From: Methanoculleus oceani
Lineage (GTDB): Archaea; Halobacteriota; Methanomicrobia; Methanomicrobiales; Methanoculleaceae
Direction: 5' to 3'
Length of the DNA stretch: 64,000 nucleotides
Assembly (NCBI RefSeq): GCF_023702065.1
Contig: NZ_QFDM01000003.1
Coordinates: 186,001-250,000, forward strand
The number at the start of each line of letters is the position of its first letter. The first letter of the stretch is position 1. A model generated the notes under the pieces. It saw only the letters and a program-made list of their open reading frames with translations, ran no database searches and was not told where the DNA came from. A program made the translations under genes and the position numbers. Shown in pieces: positions 61,655 to 64,000 of the stretch.

Positions 61655-61789
61655 ACCCTTATATTTCCCGCTCCGTATTATAGTCGAAAACGCAACTTGG
61701 AGAGAGTTGCGTCGTCTCAACCAGTGCCAGGCGCATCCGCCGGGAGAAGGGCGCGTCAGGCGGCATACCGGATCTATTGGGGGGCTGTC
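61655..61789 (+). promoter_or_regulatory. Promoter and hairpin leader of the inositol-phosphate synthase gene
   Basis: CTTATATTTCC near 61658-61668 is a TATA box. The expected transcript begins close to a perfect hairpin ACGCAACT (61690-61697)/AGTTGCGT (61705-61712), so the RNA would carry it at its 5' end. The leader is about 100 nt and has further pairing (CCGCC with GGCGG near 61738-61764). GGGGGG precedes GTG 61790. The part before it (61488-61654) shows no gene. Confidence 0.45.
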
Positions 61790-62893
61790 GTGGACTCGAT
61801 CAGGATCGCAATTGTGGGCGTCGGGAACTGTGCCAGTTCGCTGCTTCAGGGGATCGAATACTACCGGGGGAGGAGCGAGGAGGATGCAACCGGGCTGATG
61901 CACTGGGACCTCGGCGGCTACCGGCCATCCGACATAGAAGTGGCCGCAGCGTTCGACATCGATGCGAGGAAAGTCGGAAAGGACGTCTCCGAAGCGATAT
62001 TCTCCCCCCCGAACTGTACCACGACTTTCTGCCCGGAGATGCCGGGAACCGGCGTGACCGTCCGGATGGGGCGGGTGCTGGACGGTTTTCCCGAGCACAT
62101 GCGGGGCTACAAGGAGGAGTGCAGGTTCGTACTCGCCGACGAGGAGGAAGCGTCGCGCGAGGACGTCGTCCGGGCGCTCGAGGACTCGGGTGCCGAGATG
62201 CTGCTCAACTACCTCCCCGTGGGCTCGGAGGAAGCCGCACGGTTCTATGCCGGGTGTGCGCTGGAGGCGGGCGTCGGTCTCATCAACAACATCCCGGTCT
62301 TCATCGCGAGCGACCCGGCCTGGGCGGCGAGGTTTCGCGAACGCGGTCTTCCGGTCATCGGCGACGACGTCAAGGCCCAGCTCGGTGCGACGATCACGCA
62401 CCGGGTCCTCGCCAGCCTCTTCCGGCAGCGGGGGGTGAGACTGGACCGGACCTACCAGTTGAACACCGGCGGCAACACGGATTTTCTGAATATGCTCAAC
62501 CGCGACCGCCTCGCCTCAAAGAGGACATCGAAGACAGAAGCGGTGCAATCGGTCCTCGAAGAACCCCTCGACGACGACGACATTCACATCGGCCCGAGCG
62601 ATTACGTCTGCTGGCAGAAGGACAACAAGGTCTGTTTCCTCAGGATGGAAGGAAGGCTCTTCGGGGACGTCCCCATGCACATCGACCTCCGCCTCTCCGT
62701 CGAGGACTCGCCCAACTCCGCCGGGATCGTCATCGACGCCGTCCGATGCTGCCGGGTCGCCCTTGATAGGGGCATCGGCGGTGCGCTCATATCCCCGTCC
62801 GCCTATTTTATGAAGCACCCCCCGGTGCAGATCAGGGACGACGACGCTTATCGCATGACCGAGGAGTTCATCCGGGGCTTACGGCGCGACTGA
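61790..62893 (+). CDS. Inositol-3-phosphate synthase
   Basis: A 367-residue NAD-dependent enzyme turning glucose-6-phosphate into inositol-3-phosphate. RIAIVGVGNCASSLLQGIEYY is the NAD loop, VAAAFDIDARKVGKD, LLNYLPVGSEEAARFYAGCALEAGVGLINNIPVFIAS, GDDVKAQLGATITHRVL and LNTGGNTDFLNML the substrate site. Inositol is needed for archaeal phosphoinositol ether lipids and compatible solutes. GTG 61790 is chosen because GGGGGG is upstream and the frame beyond would overlap the leader hairpin. Confidence 0.93.
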   Translation: MDSIRIAIVGVGNCASSLLQGIEYYRGRSEEDATGLMHWDLGGYRPSDIEVAAAFDIDARKVGKDVSEAIFSPPNCTTTFCPEMPGTGVTVRMGRVLDGFPEHMRGYKEECRFVLADEEEASREDVVRALEDSGAEMLLNYLPVGSEEAARFYAGCALEAGVGLINNIPVFIASDPAWAARFRERGLPVIGDDVKAQLGATITHRVLASLFRQRGVRLDRTYQLNTGGNTDFLNMLNRDRLASKRTSKTEAVQSVLEEPLDDDDIHIGPSDYVCWQKDNKVCFLRMEGRLFGDVPMHIDLRLSVEDSPNSAGIVIDAVRCCRVALDRGIGGALISPSAYFMKHPPVQIRDDDAYRMTEEFIRGLRRD

Positions 62894-62904
62894 AGGCCGG
62901 CAGG

Positions 62905-63552
62905 TCACTCGATGAGGACGAGCCCTATCGAGGTGATGTTGCCGTGCTCGATCTTCCCGTACTCGAGGTCCCTGCAGGGGATGACGTGCAGGTCCCACCC
63001 GGCCTTCCGGGCGGTGGAAAAGACGTCGATCCCGGCGCCCTCCATCGTCGGGCGGACGAGGTCCATGTGCCGACACAGCCTGCGGATGCTCTCGTCGACG
63101 ACTCCCTCGTGCTCCTCGGCGACGCAGTGCAGGTGCTCGCAGTAGATGCAGGGGTATCCCCCGAACCCGAAGGCCTTGGGGAAATCATCGTAAAACGCCG
63201 TCTTTTCGAGGAGGTGCACCGTCGAGTTCACCCAGAGGATGAGGTCGCGGAAGAACGGATGGAAGTCGAGCGGTATCTCCCCGGGTTTGAGGTCGGGGTG
63301 TCCGGGGATGCCCTCGAACCGGAGGAGGATAGCGGTGCTGTACTCGGCGAGCAGCCGCCGGGTGTCTGCGGGGGCGGGGGCATACGGCGGGCAGGACATG
63401 TGTTTCCCGTAGCCCTTGCACCCGAACCGGCACTTGAACCGCACCCATTCCGCAACGACGACGTCGTGGGCCGCTATCCGCCGTGCCTCCGCACCGCGCT
63501 CCCGGGCGAGGGAGGAGAGCCTCCCAACCTCTTCCTCAAGTTCGCTTCTCAC
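62905..63552 (-). CDS. DUF2284 metal-binding protein
   Basis: A 215-residue protein of the DUF2284 group. Conserved cysteine sets are FKCRFGCKGYGKHMSCPPYAP near residues 39-59 and YPCIYCEHLHCVAEE in the second half. The cysteines suggest one or two metal or Fe-S sites. Such proteins are common in methanogens and other anaerobes, with unproven function. I chose GTG 63552; a TTG five codons upstream (63567) is possible and lies close to a CTATAAATACC box near 63590-63600. Confidence 0.82.
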   Translation of the reverse strand: MRSELEEEVGRLSSLARERGAEARRIAAHDVVVAEWVRFKCRFGCKGYGKHMSCPPYAPAPADTRRLLAEYSTAILLRFEGIPGHPDLKPGEIPLDFHPFFRDLILWVNSTVHLLEKTAFYDDFPKAFGFGGYPCIYCEHLHCVAEEHEGVVDESIRRLCRHMDLVRPTMEGAGIDVFSTARKAGWDLHVIPCRDLEYGKIEHGNITSIGLVLIE

Positions 63553-63740
63553 TGCGCTTCGCCTCAATGAGGGGTATCTGCCGTATCCGGGTATTTATAG
63601 GTAGCGCGAGGGAGATGGGGTTCCGGCGGGGGTGGTGAGTGAGGATTGGCAGAAACCATTGCAGGCGATAGAACTAACGGGGCATATGAGCATGCTCAAT
63701 GCAATTCGCGAAACGGGAAGTGCGAGGAAAAGCCCGATGC

Positions 63741-63921
63741 AGTGGACCGTGGGGAAATCGCCATAGGGGGTGGGGCTGACGGGGAGGGGGAGCATCCCCC
63801 TCCCCTGTCTCCACGTTATAATGGATCTCTGTAACCCCCACCCCGCCCGGCCTTCGGCCTCCTCCCCCGCCCCACAGGGGCGGGGGCAGTCGTGGCGATA
63901 TCCAGTGGAAATCCGTGCACG
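63741..63921 (-). repeat. Dispersed GC-rich structured repeat, copy 4
   Basis: Reverse orientation: CAGTGGACCGTGGGGAAATCGCC, TGGGGCTGACGGGGAGGGGG, CCCCCTCCCCTGTCTCC, ATAATGGATCTCTGTAACCCCCACCCC, GGCCTTCGGCC, CCGCCCCACAGGGGCGGGGGCAGTCGTGGCGATATCCAGTGG, AAATCCGTGCACGG, each block matching the complement of copies 1 and 2. It lies about 190 bases upstream of the DUF2284 gene. The remaining bases to the window edge (63922-64000) show no gene start. Confidence 0.75.
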
Positions 63922-64000
63922 GTTTTGCGACGTTTCGGTGCGTGACAGACTGTATGGCGGGTATATCTAGAAGCGACAATACTTCAAAAAAGAACTTCCT

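Overview
The window is chromosomal DNA of a hydrogenotrophic methanogenic archaeon, most likely order Methanomicrobiales and close to Methanoculleus. The evidence is methanogenesis marker protein 14, a DUF1894-type methanogen protein, an archaeal DnaG primase, CarS and a Tes-type tetraether synthase for ether lipids, TATA-box promoters close to start codons, GC-rich coding sequence and frequent GTG/TTG starts. I see no transposase, phage gene, rRNA or CRISPR array. Genes are densely packed on both strands; the strong codon bias creates many long antisense shadow frames.

Layout. 0-5 kb: N-terminal part of a PAPS-reductase-like protein, a DUF1894 protein, a PhoU-like/PiT phosphate pair, endonuclease III directly behind tRNA-Pro(TGG), UMP kinase. 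5-9.4 kb: radical-SAM AmrS overlapping a Mut7-C protein, a family-4 glycosyltransferase and a GalT-like protein. 9.6-15.6 kb: an 1156-aa HEAT-repeat protein, an iron-sulfur flavoprotein, a lipoprotein, MsrB, a methyltransferase. 15.8-17.3 kb: hypC-hypA-hypE. 17.4-22.4 kb: GNAT, DUF2156, dihydroorotase, DUF167, dnaG, UPF0058. 22.4-30.4 kb: an ATP-grasp ligase, then a one-direction cluster with a hydrogenase protease, three roadblock-domain proteins, a MinD-like ATPase, ferredoxin, a V4R-like protein and a [NiFe]-hydrogenase small/large pair. 30.7-36.6 kb: ornithine cyclodeaminase/alanine dehydrogenase family, Tes and CarS, pyrE, purD, argF. 37-40.7 kb: methanogenesis marker 14, a flavin-binding protein, argG. 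41-44.5 kb: a glycine betaine ABC importer (proV-proW-proX). 44.7-51 kb: carB-carA, a second flavoprotein, a thioredoxin-like protein, carbonic anhydrase. 51-59.3 kb: ilvD and a six-gene tetrapyrrole operon in which every gene overlaps the next. 59.4-64 kb: two membrane proteins, tRNA-Gly(GCC), inositol-phosphate synthase, a DUF2284 protein.

Functional links. carAB, argG and argF feed arginine synthesis; carAB, pyrC, pyrE and pyrH cover much of pyrimidine synthesis. The tetrapyrrole operon makes sirohydrochlorin, the precursor of F430 and corrinoids, but hemD is not in it. hypCAE and the protease serve hydrogenase maturation.

Most notable non-coding features: a dispersed GC-rich, hairpin-rich repeat of about 180-300 bp present four times (3.3, 36.8, 53.2 and 63.8 kb; two copies in each orientation) with short inverted ends; a roughly 195-nt leader with five consecutive hairpins before proX; perfect inverted repeats at the phosphate-transport promoter and upstream of the 39-kb promoter; a hairpin that covers the ribosome binding site of the 30.7-kb gene; and a nested-stem structure before the hydrogenase genes.
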